A stretch of DNA of 50,537 bases from Oscillospiraceae bacterium (GCA_009785875.1 WQUF01000185.1:1-50537); one strand, 5' to 3'. Counted from the stretch's first letter, positions 28,701 through 36,290 are shown. Notes: generated from the letters alone by a model not told the origin. Program-made: numbers and translations.

Positions 28701-30845
28701 GTAATTCAGGGAGCGCAAGCAGCTCAAATAATCGTTCCTGTAATGGCAAAAGAAGAAACTAAGGGTAGTCTATATGGTTCAATTAAAAAGAATCTTAAAG
28801 AGCAGTTTTCTCGTAATCCATCGCTTGAACTTGCTATGTATAGGCTTGGTTCAAGCAAAATAATTTTTACGATGAATAAAGCTGGCATAGTAGGACTTAA
28901 AGATAATGGTCAGGAGCGTGGTTTATTCAAGTCTGATGAAGAATTGAAAAAGTATATAGACCGTGCGGTTTTAGGTAAGGTTCCTGTCTTTTACAAAGTA
29001 GGAAATGTCTTTGATGTAAAAGATGTATGTATACCTGAATACTTGTGGCTAAAGAATGGGTTTACTAAAGATGAAATCGCACTTGATAATAACGATAAGC
29101 CAATCAAGAACAAGCATGGAGAAACAAAAATAATAAACACACCTGAAAGACAAGCTCGTTATCAGGAAATTTTGGATAATAGAATTGTGGTTCAAGACCC
29201 AGAAAAAATGAAAATACTTTTTGATGCTTGTGTCAGTGTGAGTGAAAGAAACGGTGTAAAAGTTTTCCTCAAGGATAAAGATTCAGATGATACACTTAAA
29301 GACGGAGCGAAAGGCTATTTTCATAAAAAAAATAAGGATATAGTAGTTGACAAAGACCTTGAAATAACTGAAAAGTGTGCGGTTATGTTTCATGAAATGG
29401 GGCATTCGGATTTACATAAAAATCTTGAAAAACTTGCACAGCAAATGGGGATAGATAAAATAACCCAAAGCATGAGAGAAGTGCAAGCTGAGTCAGTTGC
29501 TTACTGCACAGCATCAAATTTTGGAATAGAAACAGATACAAGCAGTTTTGCGTATCTTGCGCTTTATTCAAAAGGATTTGAACTTCAAGATTTTCAGAAA
29601 AGCCTTGAAGTTATACATAAAGAATGTACTAATCTTACAGCAGATATAAAAGCTGAACTAGATTTAAGGGGGCTTAACCTTGATTTAACTCCAAAAGTAA
29701 GCGAATCCCTTGAACCTGATACAAAAAAAGCATTTATAAAAAGCTATGTTGAGTTTGTTTTAGAGCAGGAAGCAATTTATGATTCAGCTATGAAAGAATT
29801 ACCGACTTTGCTAACCCAAAGTCAAAATAATCAAGGTTTAATTGACGTTTTAAAAGAACAAAAAAACAATCTTGACATCAGAAAAGAAGATTTAGATAGT
29901 ATCAAAGATTCTGTAAAAGAACTAACTAAAGCAGTTAGTCGTTCACTGCAAAGTAATATTATTAGCGATATTAATAACGCAATGAGTCGTATTAATGAAC
30001 GTAGTGATGATTTTGAAAAACTCACTGAACGTTTCATATCATTAAATCAAGATAAAGATTCTCTAAGAGAAGAATATACTAAAAACCCATATGAAACTTT
30101 GGAAAAATTGAAAACTGTTTATCCAAGATTAAATGATTTGACAGAATTTCAAATGAGATATATTTCAAAAAGCATATATATATCTTATGAATATGGGAAA
30201 CTACTGAATACTAAACCAGAAGAATTCATTAATAAAGCTTGTGACCGTGCGGATATTATAGGGAATTATTCATCGAAAAATGGTACATTCATTGAAATAA
30301 CTGGATGTGAGAAATGGACTGATAAGCCAGTTTTTGAAGACGGCGCAATTTTACATCCGAAGGTTTGCGATACAATAATGAAAAAAAGAGAGATTGAGAT
30401 AAGAGAAATAAAAGCTGAGGAAGAAAAAAAAGGGGGTTATCATCCTTATACTCAATGCTCCCTTATTGTTTTTACTCCTACAGAAGTTAAAAATGGTCTG
30501 TCTGCTCTCTACACTCATGTAAATATCGGAAGTGGCAATCAAGAAGGTTTAAAAGAGCATTTACAGAGCTGTTGTTCCCGTGGGCAAGAAAAGCATGAGA
30601 TTTATGCTAAATACGAGGATTCTTTAAAAGAAAGAGCCTCAATGAAAAAAATTTATCTCCCTTCTGCTAATTCACATGGAGATGAAAATGAAATAAAGAA
30701 GAACAATAATTATACGAATATGAAGGATTTGGGGAAAAAAATTTCTAATGAAAAAAACTTAGCGTCACAAAGACAAGAGAGTGACAAAAATTCAAAAAGT
30801 GATATCCATAAAATTAGCCGTCAAAAAAATCAAGAGATTAATTAA
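25752..30845 (+). CDS. giant polyvalent protein: ART-like + kinase-like + ArdC-N + zincin
   Basis: 1,697 residues, GTG 25752. Domains in order: ADP-ribosyltransferase-like (about 10-180: YHGT 28-31, GTHFT, YDYDGLIL near 137); two related roughly 140-residue helical repeats (about 204-345 and 353-480: EKFNAVYSYENRY, EKFEAVYEYEKKY); a kinase-like domain (glycine-rich GSGSMGAV 487-494, Lys503 in VYKNL, LLDFS 602-606); a linker; an ArdC N-terminal-type DNA-binding domain (about 920-1110); and a zincin (HEMGH 1214-1218, third ligand probably Glu1247 in VQAESVAY). The C-terminal 350 residues are unassigned. Polyvalent proteins are thought to enter the recipient with the DNA and counter host defences; ArdC protects incoming ssDNA. 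Targets of the ART and kinase domains are unknown. Confidence 0.8.
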   Translation: MNNISIEQEDYFQNSVMRDPQGNLLVFYHGTPYGTYNEFYAGTHFTRNKEYADRYQNPSASSNVKSMRNEELTPKTYAVYLNITKPFDTRFTKERDIFYNEYLGKYSASTAGLSKNGFPDWTESENLLEFFEKKEYDYDGLILDEGSDGGYEFDVSNRGFSYVIRYPNEAKDIENLKPTLANEFNEESTHREFENLLNVLSQSEKFNAVYSYENRYENEVSLNPITTYDEVAQKVTFKDEVLRSNNAEKLKTILDTAYQHAMNEWNLQNGTISFNDVNKVDLMLHINRLSEGQLSSLNRTQIETALKRISTPVENRPRDIDINFLRNRLNVALDRLNYLDRDYRLDKLYSQTEKFEAVYEYEKKYGKNYNTITTYDEYLDRISFKKNIEIIHTIEGLQEILDNAYNVAVSDKELLNGTNKFEDASLRDLAFHIMRLSDDELTNLDKEKLHTAYERLNAPIDRRLLLEFDINNVVKRLNSTLGFETIGSGSMGAVIKYGDKVYKNLRENEAEVYTALQNVEGIAKGEVALLNGVLKIKTDYYDKIISTDDIRSNMRQNETIRNIIKENYERIINAVSNLSSQGYSYSDPLQFGYSIKTGKLDLLDFSNAYIPEISFGQSSIDQAFEDNFLYLRNYFSAFGREDLAQISSSATAFERISKLDNHTLQLMDDKLGLEFKRAVGDTKLNNIYFSYSARTVGIKDAYQFYDDEIKKNFVFSERQLSQRDILEWELNPVKITFESENHEKVRKESELRIANAMEVYREMPSNENKIDVAIESTNEYAEDNFHRDLIDIDVQNEDGSYGKVVDLYRVVYVNENLAFTPIFQNVFKSEEEARRSIAQKDNLNLVPYDNLVNETLKKQMELKKVVESTNEANHESVKQVELDDSQKNNEAQDNPNKVRNKKESLQEVQESDSEKSKKDVLLEKIQTGVKSVLESENLKNYLNTSSKLFKNKYSFNNTILVWLQKRDASYVMGYEDWKKFGRNVIQGAQAAQIIVPVMAKEETKGSLYGSIKKNLKEQFSRNPSLELAMYRLGSSKIIFTMNKAGIVGLKDNGQERGLFKSDEELKKYIDRAVLGKVPVFYKVGNVFDVKDVCIPEYLWLKNGFTKDEIALDNNDKPIKNKHGETKIINTPERQARYQEILDNRIVVQDPEKMKILFDACVSVSERNGVKVFLKDKDSDDTLKDGAKGYFHKKNKDIVVDKDLEITEKCAVMFHEMGHSDLHKNLEKLAQQMGIDKITQSMREVQAESVAYCTASNFGIETDTSSFAYLALYSKGFELQDFQKSLEVIHKECTNLTADIKAELDLRGLNLDLTPKVSESLEPDTKKAFIKSYVEFVLEQEAIYDSAMKELPTLLTQSQNNQGLIDVLKEQKNNLDIRKEDLDSIKDSVKELTKAVSRSLQSNIISDINNAMSRINERSDDFEKLTERFISLNQDKDSLREEYTKNPYETLEKLKTVYPRLNDLTEFQMRYISKSIYISYEYGKLLNTKPEEFINKACDRADIIGNYSSKNGTFIEITGCEKWTDKPVFEDGAILHPKVCDTIMKKREIEIREIKAEEEKKGGYHPYTQCSLIVFTPTEVKNGLSALYTHVNIGSGNQEGLKEHLQSCCSRGQEKHEIYAKYEDSLKERASMKKIYLPSANSHGDENEIKKNNNYTNMKDLGKKISNEKNLASQRQESDKNSKSDIHKISRQKNQEIN
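26315..26329. promoter_or_regulatory. palindrome site 7, inside the polyvalent-protein gene
   Basis: AACTCACCGTGAGTT read as S-T-H-R-E-F in the linker between the ART-like domain and the first helical repeat; same reading frame as sites 3 and 10. Confidence 0.75.
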
Positions 30846-30866
30846 TTTAATTGGGAGGATTTAATC

Positions 30867-31082
30867 ATGGAACTATCTTGTATTTTAACTGGAATATGCA
30901 GAAGACAAGAAACTAGTAAAAGTAAAGCGGTATTAGAATATGATTTAGATGATGAAATCATATTAGAACCATTAAAACCAATTGCAATAATAATGGATGA
31001 TGAGCTTATAAAACGTAGGGACAATGAAATTATAAGAAAAAAATACAATATAAAAGAAACTAAAACTGCGACGATTTTATAA
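30867..31082 (+). CDS. small hypothetical protein
   Basis: 71 residues, ATG 30867 with GGGAGG (30852-30857), 21 bases after the polyvalent gene stop and before a terminator, so it is the last gene of the transfer operon. It is acidic in the middle (YDLDDEIILEPLKPIAIIMDD) and basic at the end. No known motif. Confidence 0.65.
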   Translation: MELSCILTGICRRQETSKSKAVLEYDLDDEIILEPLKPIAIIMDDELIKRRDNEIIRKKYNIKETKTATIL

Positions 31083-31084
31083 CT

Positions 31085-31126
31085 CCTATCCTATAGTCTA
31101 TAGGGTAGGGGATAGGTTTGGTTTTT
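31085..31126 (+). terminator. terminator at the end of the transfer operon
   Basis: Nested inverted repeats CCTATC/GATAGG (31085-31090, 31111-31116) and CCTATAG/CTATAGG (31090-31096, 31098-31104) are followed by a T-rich stretch (31117-31126). It lies three bases after the stop of the last gene. Confidence 0.7.
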
Positions 31127-31218
31127 CTCACTATTTTAATATTATCTAGTATCCATCCCTTTTTATCTCTACCGATAACTTATGCATTGTAAATTTATAA
31201 TACATTAGGTGTACATTA

Positions 31219-31227
31219 TGCTATAAT
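31219..31227 (+). promoter_or_regulatory. candidate extended -10 promoter
   Basis: TGCTATAAT, an extended -10 element without a clear -35, about 30 bases before the leader ORF at 31258. Confidence 0.4.
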
Positions 31228-31257
31228 AATAATCGTATATGCTTGAGATAAAAGGGG

Positions 31258-31338
31258 ATGAAATTTGAAATGATTGATAATAGAATGCGTAACCGCAATA
31301 CGCATTCAGGTTTTGACACGGTGATAGAATGCTTTTAA
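31258..31338 (+). CDS. short leader ORF overlapping the next gene
   Basis: 26 codons from ATG 31258, or 22 from ATG 31270, which has the better distance from AAAGGGG (31251-31257). The stop TAA (31336-31338) lies 10 bases inside the next gene, whose ATG is at 31329, so ribosomes finishing here could re-initiate there. The ORF spans an inverted repeat GAATGCGT/ACGCATTC (31283-31290, 31300-31307). It is either a translational-coupling leader or the real N-terminal upstream ORF of the operon. Low confidence as a functional peptide. Confidence 0.35.
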   Translation: MKFEMIDNRMRNRNTHSGFDTVIECF

Positions 31339-31646
31339 CAGAAACAGAAATTCTTTTACGTCTTAATAAGACTGCCAAAGAGAAAAACATAAATTTGACT
31401 TATTCTCAAAAGCTCTTTTTTTTAAGATTATTGAACTATATGGTATCTAACAAGTTAGAGGATTATACTATAACTATGGCAATTGAGAATATGGCTAAGA
31501 CTCTTAATTTCTCGAAAAGTACCGTGGCAGTCGGTCTTATTAGACTTGAAGCTTGTGGGGCTATTATGCGGATGGTCGGAGCAAGTCAATTTCAAAGGAA
31601 ACCCTATACGATTATATTAAATAATAAAATTATTGAACAGGAGTAA
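31329..31646 (+). CDS. small winged-helix DNA-binding protein
   Basis: 105 residues, ATG 31329. A helix-turn-helix is visible at about 50-78 (MAKTLNFSKSTVAVGLIRLE), followed by a short wing (MRMVGASQFQRKPYTIIL), like replication-associated or MarR-like small regulators. Its own ribosome binding site is weak (GGTGAT); translation may depend on the overlapping leader ORF. The next gene starts 5 bases after its stop, so the two form an operon. Confidence 0.65.
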   Translation: MLLTETEILLRLNKTAKEKNINLTYSQKLFFLRLLNYMVSNKLEDYTITMAIENMAKTLNFSKSTVAVGLIRLEACGAIMRMVGASQFQRKPYTIILNNKIIEQE

Positions 31647-31651
31647 TTGTT

Positions 31652-31945
31652 ATGAAAACAGAAAAATTCATTGATTTATTAAATGCTGATGAATGTATCG
31701 TAATCAATAGTATATCGAAGGATATTCTGCCCTCAGAGTTCACAAGAAATAGACTTTTGGAACATATCCAATTTATCATAAATATGAGTACAGATAAATT
31801 AGTCTTAGACCTTGCAGATGGGCTTAAAGAAAAAGTGTTAGAAATCACAGATGATGAGTGGAATGATATTAAGAAAAAAATACCGTTTTCTACCCCTTAT
31901 GGAGAGGATTGCGATAGGGTACCTGAACCTGATGATTATGTATAA
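31652..31945 (+). CDS. hypothetical protein
   Basis: 97 residues, ATG 31652, ribosome binding site AACAGGAG at the end of the previous gene. Acidic, soluble, with a C-terminal EPDDYV. No motif recognised. Palindrome site 8 and a strong terminator follow, so this ends the operon. Confidence 0.6.
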   Translation: MKTEKFIDLLNADECIVINSISKDILPSEFTRNRLLEHIQFIINMSTDKLVLDLADGLKEKVLEITDDEWNDIKKKIPFSTPYGEDCDRVPEPDDYV

Positions 31946-31959
31946 GGATTACCTTATAT

Positions 31960-31974
31960 AACTCACCGTGAGTT
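31960..31974. promoter_or_regulatory. palindrome site 8
   Basis: AACTCACCGTGAGTT between the stop of the 97-residue gene and its terminator. It is downstream of a gene with no start nearby, so it is not a classical operator. Confidence 0.75.
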
Positions 31975-31987
31975 TTTATATGTAGCT

Positions 31988-32030
31988 AAGGGCTGAGATA
32001 GGCAAAGTGCGCCTATCTCAACCCTTTTCT
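31988..32030 (+). terminator. strong intrinsic terminator
   Basis: 16-base arms AAGGGCTGAGATAGGC (31988-32003) and 32011-32026, one mismatch, 7-base loop, followed by a T-rich end (32025-32030). Confidence 0.85.
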
Positions 32031-32050
32031 AATTTTACTTATTATGTGAC

Positions 32051-32111
32051 GCTATCAAAACAGAATTTTTTTTCGGTACACTACACCGAAAAAAATTTCA
32101 ATTTTGACAGC
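32051..32111. repeat. imperfect inverted repeat with 27-base arms
   Basis: The left arm 32051-32077 begins GCTATCAAAAC and ends TTTCGGT; the right arm 32085-32111 begins ACCGAAA and ends TTTTGACAGC. About 22 of 27 positions pair across a 7-base loop. A and T tracts on both sides could make it a bidirectional terminator, but the conserved ends (GCTATC / GACAGC) also resemble a small non-coding insertion. No target duplication was identified. Confidence 0.5.
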
Positions 32112-32207
32112 GGTAGGGCTATCAGCAAAGGTATATTTGTCTTTTCGTTTATTTCTATATAGAAAAAATATATATGTCAATTAAGAAATAAGATAATAAT
32201 TTTATAC

Positions 32208-32236
32208 TTGACATTATATATACATTTTAGTATAAT
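32208..32236 (+). promoter_or_regulatory. promoter P1 of the conserved promoter family
   Basis: TTGACA (32208-32213), 17-base spacer containing ATACATTTTAG, TATAAT (32231-32236). It drives the phosphoribosyltransferase gene with a leader of about 30 bases. Confidence 0.8.
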
Positions 32237-32275
32237 GAATAAGAAATGAGGATGTTATCTATATTTTGAGGATGA

Positions 32276-32998
32276 ATGGTAGTGTCATATCCAGATGTAA
32301 TGCAATTAACTACTATTACAAAGATGAAAAAACATCCTGATTATAAAAATGCAAAATCAGGCGATGTGAGTTCATCTTATCGGCTGGTTCGTGATTTATT
32401 GAGTGGAAAAAATCAAATCCAGAAAATTAATTATATAGCTGAAAATTTTCAAAATGCAATTTTACTTGGTGTTTATGCATCGGAGCAAATGGGAAAAAAT
32501 AAGATTCCTCACGCCCTTGTAGCTATCATTGGTGAAATGACTGGACTTGAAACGGAAGCTAGGATAGTACAATCAAATGAAGTGGGGCATACTGGATCGG
32601 ACGCTATACATCGTTTAGCCTATCGTGCGAAGTTTACAGGCGATGTTAAACAAGGTAGGAACTATATTCTTACAGACGATGTAATCACATCAGGTTCGAC
32701 TTTAAGTGAGTTAAGGTGTTATATAGAAGATAATGGCGGTAGAGTTGTCCTTTTTTTAACTGCCGGAGCAGCACAGTTTAGTACCAACATAAAGTTATCA
32801 GATGAAACGAGGTTTAAATTAATCGATAAATATGGTATACTTGAGATACAAAAATTACTAAAGGAGCTGGACATCTATGGTGGAGCCTTTGAGTTTCTCA
32901 CAGAATCAGAAGGAAGAACCTTATTGGGAGCAGGGACGACAATTGACACCGCTAGAAATAGAATCATTGAAGCAAGAATCAGTGGACGCTATAAATGA
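32276..32998 (+). CDS. phosphoribosyltransferase-family protein
   Basis: 240 residues, ATG 32276 after GAGG (32268-32271); GTG 32282 is a possible alternative. The PRPP-binding signature is clear: YILTDDVITSGST (Asp134-Asp135 to Thr142), preceded by a strand pattern typical of type I PRTases. Type I PRTases join a base to PRPP-ribose or act as regulators. No base-specific hood is recognisable and there are no purine or pyrimidine genes nearby, so the substrate is unknown. It could be an orphan salvage enzyme or a defence/counter-defence enzyme. Confidence 0.8.
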   Translation: MVVSYPDVMQLTTITKMKKHPDYKNAKSGDVSSSYRLVRDLLSGKNQIQKINYIAENFQNAILLGVYASEQMGKNKIPHALVAIIGEMTGLETEARIVQSNEVGHTGSDAIHRLAYRAKFTGDVKQGRNYILTDDVITSGSTLSELRCYIEDNGGRVVLFLTAGAAQFSTNIKLSDETRFKLIDKYGILEIQKLLKELDIYGGAFEFLTESEGRTLLGAGTTIDTARNRIIEARISGRYK

Positions 32999-33221
32999 AA
33001 TATCTGAATTATGGAGAGCGGAAAAAATAGAAAAAGTCAAATGCTGTTCTACCTGTAATTTTCATGAAAAGGAAGGAGGAGATAAGGTTTCATATGGCAG
33101 TACGGTAATAGTAACGCCAGAATATAGTAACTGTAATTGTCCAAATATTGACTCAGATTATTTTGAAAAAATGGACGACGAAGGGAAAACATGTATTTAT
33201 TACATTATTTCTGAAAAGTAG
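32877..33221 (+). CDS. Cys-rich small protein overlapping the PRTase gene out of frame
   Basis: 114 residues, ATG 32877, with a good ribosome binding site AAAGGAG (32860-32866) lying inside the upstream gene. The first 41 codons overlap the PRTase gene in another frame (122 bases). The C-terminal half has a probable metal-binding pattern: CCSTCNFHE, then CNCPN and a final Cys in KTCIYYI. The overlap and shared promoter suggest that it acts with the PRTase. Family not recognised. Confidence 0.65.
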   Translation: MVEPLSFSQNQKEEPYWEQGRQLTPLEIESLKQESVDAINEISELWRAEKIEKVKCCSTCNFHEKEGGDKVSYGSTVIVTPEYSNCNCPNIDSDYFEKMDDEGKTCIYYIISEK

Positions 33222-33300
33222 CAAACATATAACTATATATTAGTAAAATGGTATAATATGGTGAATTGTAAGTTCACTTTTATTTTATTGCTATAAAAAA

Positions 33301-33465
33301 CACTGGGCTATAGATATTGTTACAATATCTGTAATTGAATTAGCTACAGCAAGGGAAAATGAAAATTATGATAAGAATAAACCAGATATGAAAACGTTTA
33401 CTAAAAATGCATTGGAATGTATATGCTCGATAGATGATGGTGTAAGTATAATGTATTTTTTTTGA
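33301..33465 (+). pseudogene. possible remnant of a coding sequence
   Basis: The frame from 33265 (after TGA) to TGA 33463-33465 encodes a natural-looking sequence (VIELATARENENYDKNKPDM, then KNALECICSIDDG) without a usable start or ribosome binding site. A GTG at 33261 opens a different frame that stops after 11 codons. This looks like the end of a decayed gene. The rest of the 33222-33800 gap holds a terminator, palindrome site 9 and A/T-rich DNA with no other gene seen. Confidence 0.25.
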
Positions 33466-33470
33466 GATTA

Positions 33471-33498
33471 AATGCGGACTTTAAGTTCGCATTTTTAT
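33471..33498 (+). terminator. intrinsic terminator
   Basis: AATGCGGACTT pairs with AGTTCGCATT (33484-33493), followed by TTTATTTT. It is downstream of the gene remnant. Confidence 0.65.
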
Positions 33499-33545
33499 TT
33501 TGTCATCCATAGTTCATATGGTATGTGTAAGATAAAATCAGAAAG

Positions 33546-33560
33546 AACTCACCGTGAGTT
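33546..33560. promoter_or_regulatory. palindrome site 9
   Basis: AACTCACCGTGAGTT in a gene-free stretch, 240 bases upstream of the next promoter (33801), so not an obvious operator; left flank G, right flank A. Confidence 0.75.
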
Positions 33561-33800
33561 AAATCTAAAAAATATCTTAAAAAATGCACACAAAAATTTA
33601 TGTTTATATTTTAAGTATAGACAGATTTAAAAATGTTTATACATAATAAACTGAAATATTATATAAATATTATACATATTCACGAAAATATATGAGTTAG
33701 CCTATGCATGGTATGAAAGAAAAATATTAAAAGAGTTAGAGTATCCTTAAAAATACAAAAAGAGTATGAATTTTTTTGTAAATTTGTGTTTTAGTATCAT

Positions 33801-33919
33801 TTGACAAACGATAGGTAGTGATTTAAAATGTATACAAGAAATAAGTATGTATACATATAGTAATCATATTGATTTTACAATGTATACATAGATTAATTTA
33901 TGCTAAATAATGTATACAT
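33801..33919 (+). promoter_or_regulatory. promoter with four TGTATACA operators
   Basis: TTGACA (33801-33806), 17-base spacer, TAAAAT (33824-33829). TGTATACA occurs at 33829-33836, 33848-33855, 33881-33888 and 33911-33918, mostly within ATGTATACAW. The first overlaps the -10 box, and the others fill the leader up to the ribosome binding site, a classic repression layout. A fifth copy (38051-38060) precedes the ArdA-like gene. Confidence 0.75.
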
Positions 33920-33935
33920 GAAAAGGAGAGCCATT

Positions 33936-34916
33936 ATGGATGATGTTATTACCATCAGAACGAATGATGAGGCTAAAGCAAGGTTTAAAGAATTCGTAAA
34001 ACAGGGAGATTTTCGCAATCAAGATGAATTATTTAAGCATTTACTTACACTTTATGAAATGCAGGAAACAGGCTTTCGGGTGTCTTCTTTAGAAAAAGCT
34101 GTAAGTGCTGTTAATGAATTGTCTGATAGGATTGCAAAAATAATTATAGGCGTTGGCAACATAACCCTTGTTAATGAGGAAAAACTATTAGAAGAAAAGA
34201 ATAAGATAAGGACAGAAGCCGAAGATAAAATACAGGGTATTACATCCGAATATGAAAAGGTTAAACTCGAAGTTGAAACAAAAGAAGGAATTATAAAAGA
34301 TATACAGGAAAAATATAATAAATCCCAAGAGCAAATAAAAAGCATAAATCTTTCTCTGGTTGATAAATCAGCTTTAAATGACCAATATTACTTGCGTATA
34401 ACAAATTTGGAAACTGAAATAAACAAAAATAAAATTCTTGTAGAAGGTGCAAATGATAAATTAGCGGAATTTTCAAAACTTCATCAAGATTTCAAAGAGC
34501 AATCAATTTTGCTTGCACAAAAAGATATAGAAAAAGAAAAAGCTATTATAGAGATTTCTGATAGTTTTAAAGATGAGATTGATAAACTGAAAAGTGAAAA
34601 CCTAAAAGAATTGGAAAAGCTTCGCTATGATATTCAGGAACAATCTATTAAACTCACACAAAAAGATTTAGAGATGGAAAAAGCTTTAATGGAACAAGAA
34701 AAATTATTGAGGCAAGAGAATAATGAACTAGAAAAATTATTGAGGCAAGAGAATAATGAACTTAAAAATGAGCTTACAAGGGTAACTACTGATTACGAGA
34801 GAAAACTCATTGAAAAGGATAAAGAGTCAATAGAGAGAGAAAAGAAATTTATGAGTGAAATAAATGCAGAACGTGAAACTATTCAGTCAGAGATATTGAG
34901 TAAAACAAAAAAATGA
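33936..34916 (+). CDS. long coiled-coil protein with a small N-terminal DNA-binding-like domain
   Basis: 326 residues from ATG 33936, chosen because AAAAGGAGAG ends just upstream; an in-frame ATG at 33900 has no such site. The N-terminus (DVITIRTNDEAKARFKEFVK, then FRNQDELFKHLLTLYE) resembles a ribbon-helix-helix or KfrA-like DNA-binding unit. The rest (from about residue 70) is uninterrupted coiled coil with a near-exact internal repeat EKLLRQENNEL. KfrA-type plasmid proteins combine an N-terminal DNA-binding domain with a long coiled coil and autoregulate; the operators at 33829-33918 fit that. It may support partition or nucleoid organisation. Confidence 0.65.
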   Translation: MDDVITIRTNDEAKARFKEFVKQGDFRNQDELFKHLLTLYEMQETGFRVSSLEKAVSAVNELSDRIAKIIIGVGNITLVNEEKLLEEKNKIRTEAEDKIQGITSEYEKVKLEVETKEGIIKDIQEKYNKSQEQIKSINLSLVDKSALNDQYYLRITNLETEINKNKILVEGANDKLAEFSKLHQDFKEQSILLAQKDIEKEKAIIEISDSFKDEIDKLKSENLKELEKLRYDIQEQSIKLTQKDLEMEKALMEQEKLLRQENNELEKLLRQENNELKNELTRVTTDYERKLIEKDKESIEREKKFMSEINAERETIQSEILSKTKK

Positions 34917-35059
34917 TTCATAGCTTAAAAAGTTCAAAAAATCTTAAAAACATGAGTAAAAAAATCATGTATTTAATAGATTGCTGTTAAATGCGTGTAA
35001 TGCGCTCGTATTTGCATTTTTCTCTATAGAGGTATAAAACCATTACAAAGGTGATTAGA

Positions 35060-35149
35060 ATGCAATACAGGGCAGATATAAAGGTGTGTTTTTTAATTCA
35101 GTTCTTTGCCATATCTGGTACATTTGATTTTGATTTTGCTCAAATTTAA
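35060..35149 (+). CDS. possible 29-residue ORF in the gap before the 71-residue gene
   Basis: ATG 35060 follows AAAGGTGA (35047-35054), stop TAA 35147-35149. It is hydrophobic in the middle (VCFLIQFFAISG). Only the ribosome binding site supports it. The rest of 34917-35251 shows a weak hairpin (ACATGA/TCATGT near 34950-34967) and A/T-rich sequence. Confidence 0.25.
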   Translation: MQYRADIKVCFLIQFFAISGTFDFDFAQI

Positions 35150-35251
35150 TAGGGTTGTAAAAGTATATAAAAAGACCTTTTATATATTTTACCCATTAAA
35201 TTTAACTATACTAGTTATAATATGATATTTATTAGTTTGGGAGTGAAACAA

Positions 35252-35467
35252 ATGATAAAAAAAACGATAAAAAAACCTCCAAAGTTCGTACAGACCTATA
35301 TTGAACAAGCTGTTATTCATAATAGAAAAGCTCAAAGATATAAAGAAAAGCTCAAAGGATGGTTAAAAGTTAATGAAATTAACGTTGATATTAGCGAACT
35401 AGAATCTGCACTAACTTATGAAATGGTAATTACTATTCTTAATAAAATTAGGCAATCAATACAATAG
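35252..35467 (+). CDS. small basic hypothetical protein
   Basis: 71 residues from ATG 35252, with GGGAG upstream (an earlier in-frame ATG at 35222 lacks a site). The N-terminus is strongly basic (MIKKTIKKPPKF), then helical (QAVIHNRKAQRYKEKLKGWL). Possibly nucleic-acid binding; no family recognised. Confidence 0.55.
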   Translation: MIKKTIKKPPKFVQTYIEQAVIHNRKAQRYKEKLKGWLKVNEINVDISELESALTYEMVITILNKIRQSIQ

Positions 35468-35557
35468 AACATCCTGTGGTTATAAAAGGAAATGATAAGT
35501 CACTTTATTTGTGTTAAAATAAAAGAGAGTTCAGCTTATATATGGGAGGAAAGATTT

Positions 35558-36118
35558 ATGAATGAAGAAAATATCTTGAGTTTTTTAGATGAATATGGAA
35601 ATGAAAAAAAATTCAACATTTTATCACAATACACCGTAGGTACTCAAAGCTATATAGCTCTGAAAAGGTACGATGGCGGTGTCGATATTGAAATCTATCG
35701 TGCATTTGAACGTGATGGGCTGAACATTGAACTGAGCTGTATAAAATCTGATTCAGAGCTTGAAGAAGCAAAGAGGGGTTTCTATAAAAACTTCAAAGGG
35801 TCATTTAGTATAAACTCAAAACCGCCCGAGTACATAATTGATGAGTCAGCAGAGCCAGATCCAGCTACGGTAATTTCAATAACCGATAATGAAGGCAAAA
35901 ATCACGAATGTCAAATTATTCTTACCTTTACATTCAATAATAAAGATTATATTGCATTAATGCCGTTAGAGACTAAGCAAGATGAATCAATGAATATAAA
36001 TCTTTATGAGTATGAAACCTCTTTTTTGGATAGTGAATATAATCGGTTATCTTTAAGTGAAATTCCTACATATGCATATGATGATGTATGCGCTTATTTC
36101 ATGGAACAAATTGCTTGA
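35558..36118 (+). CDS. tandem DUF1292-like protein
   Basis: 186 residues from ATG 35558 (GGGAGGA at 35544-35550). Two copies of a roughly 80-residue domain are visible: ILSFLDEYGNEKKFNILSQY to SELEEAKRGFYKNF, and VISITDNEGKNHECQIILTF to YDDVCAYFMEQI. Both follow the DUF1292 pattern (D-x-x-G-x-x-x-x-F/C, then Y-I-A-L, I-Y-x-Y/F), which normally occurs as one copy in small Firmicute proteins of unknown function. A terminator follows. Confidence 0.65.
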   Translation: MNEENILSFLDEYGNEKKFNILSQYTVGTQSYIALKRYDGGVDIEIYRAFERDGLNIELSCIKSDSELEEAKRGFYKNFKGSFSINSKPPEYIIDESAEPDPATVISITDNEGKNHECQIILTFTFNNKDYIALMPLETKQDESMNINLYEYETSFLDSEYNRLSLSEIPTYAYDDVCAYFMEQIA

Positions 36119-36170
36119 TAAAGAGTATATATTATTAATTTTGCTCGTGCGCCATTGCCTAAAAAAATAA

Positions 36171-36202
36171 GAGACTGATTTTCATTATCAGTTTCTTTTT
36201 TT
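36171..36202 (+). terminator. intrinsic terminator
   Basis: GAGACTGAT pairs with ATCAGTTTC across a short loop, followed by seven T residues (36196-36202). Confidence 0.85.
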
Positions 36203-36290
36203 ATATGTGTTACATATGAAATGTGTTATATTTATTATAGTAATATTAAGATTTTAGCTTGGAGAATCAATAAAAAGGAGTATCTTATAT

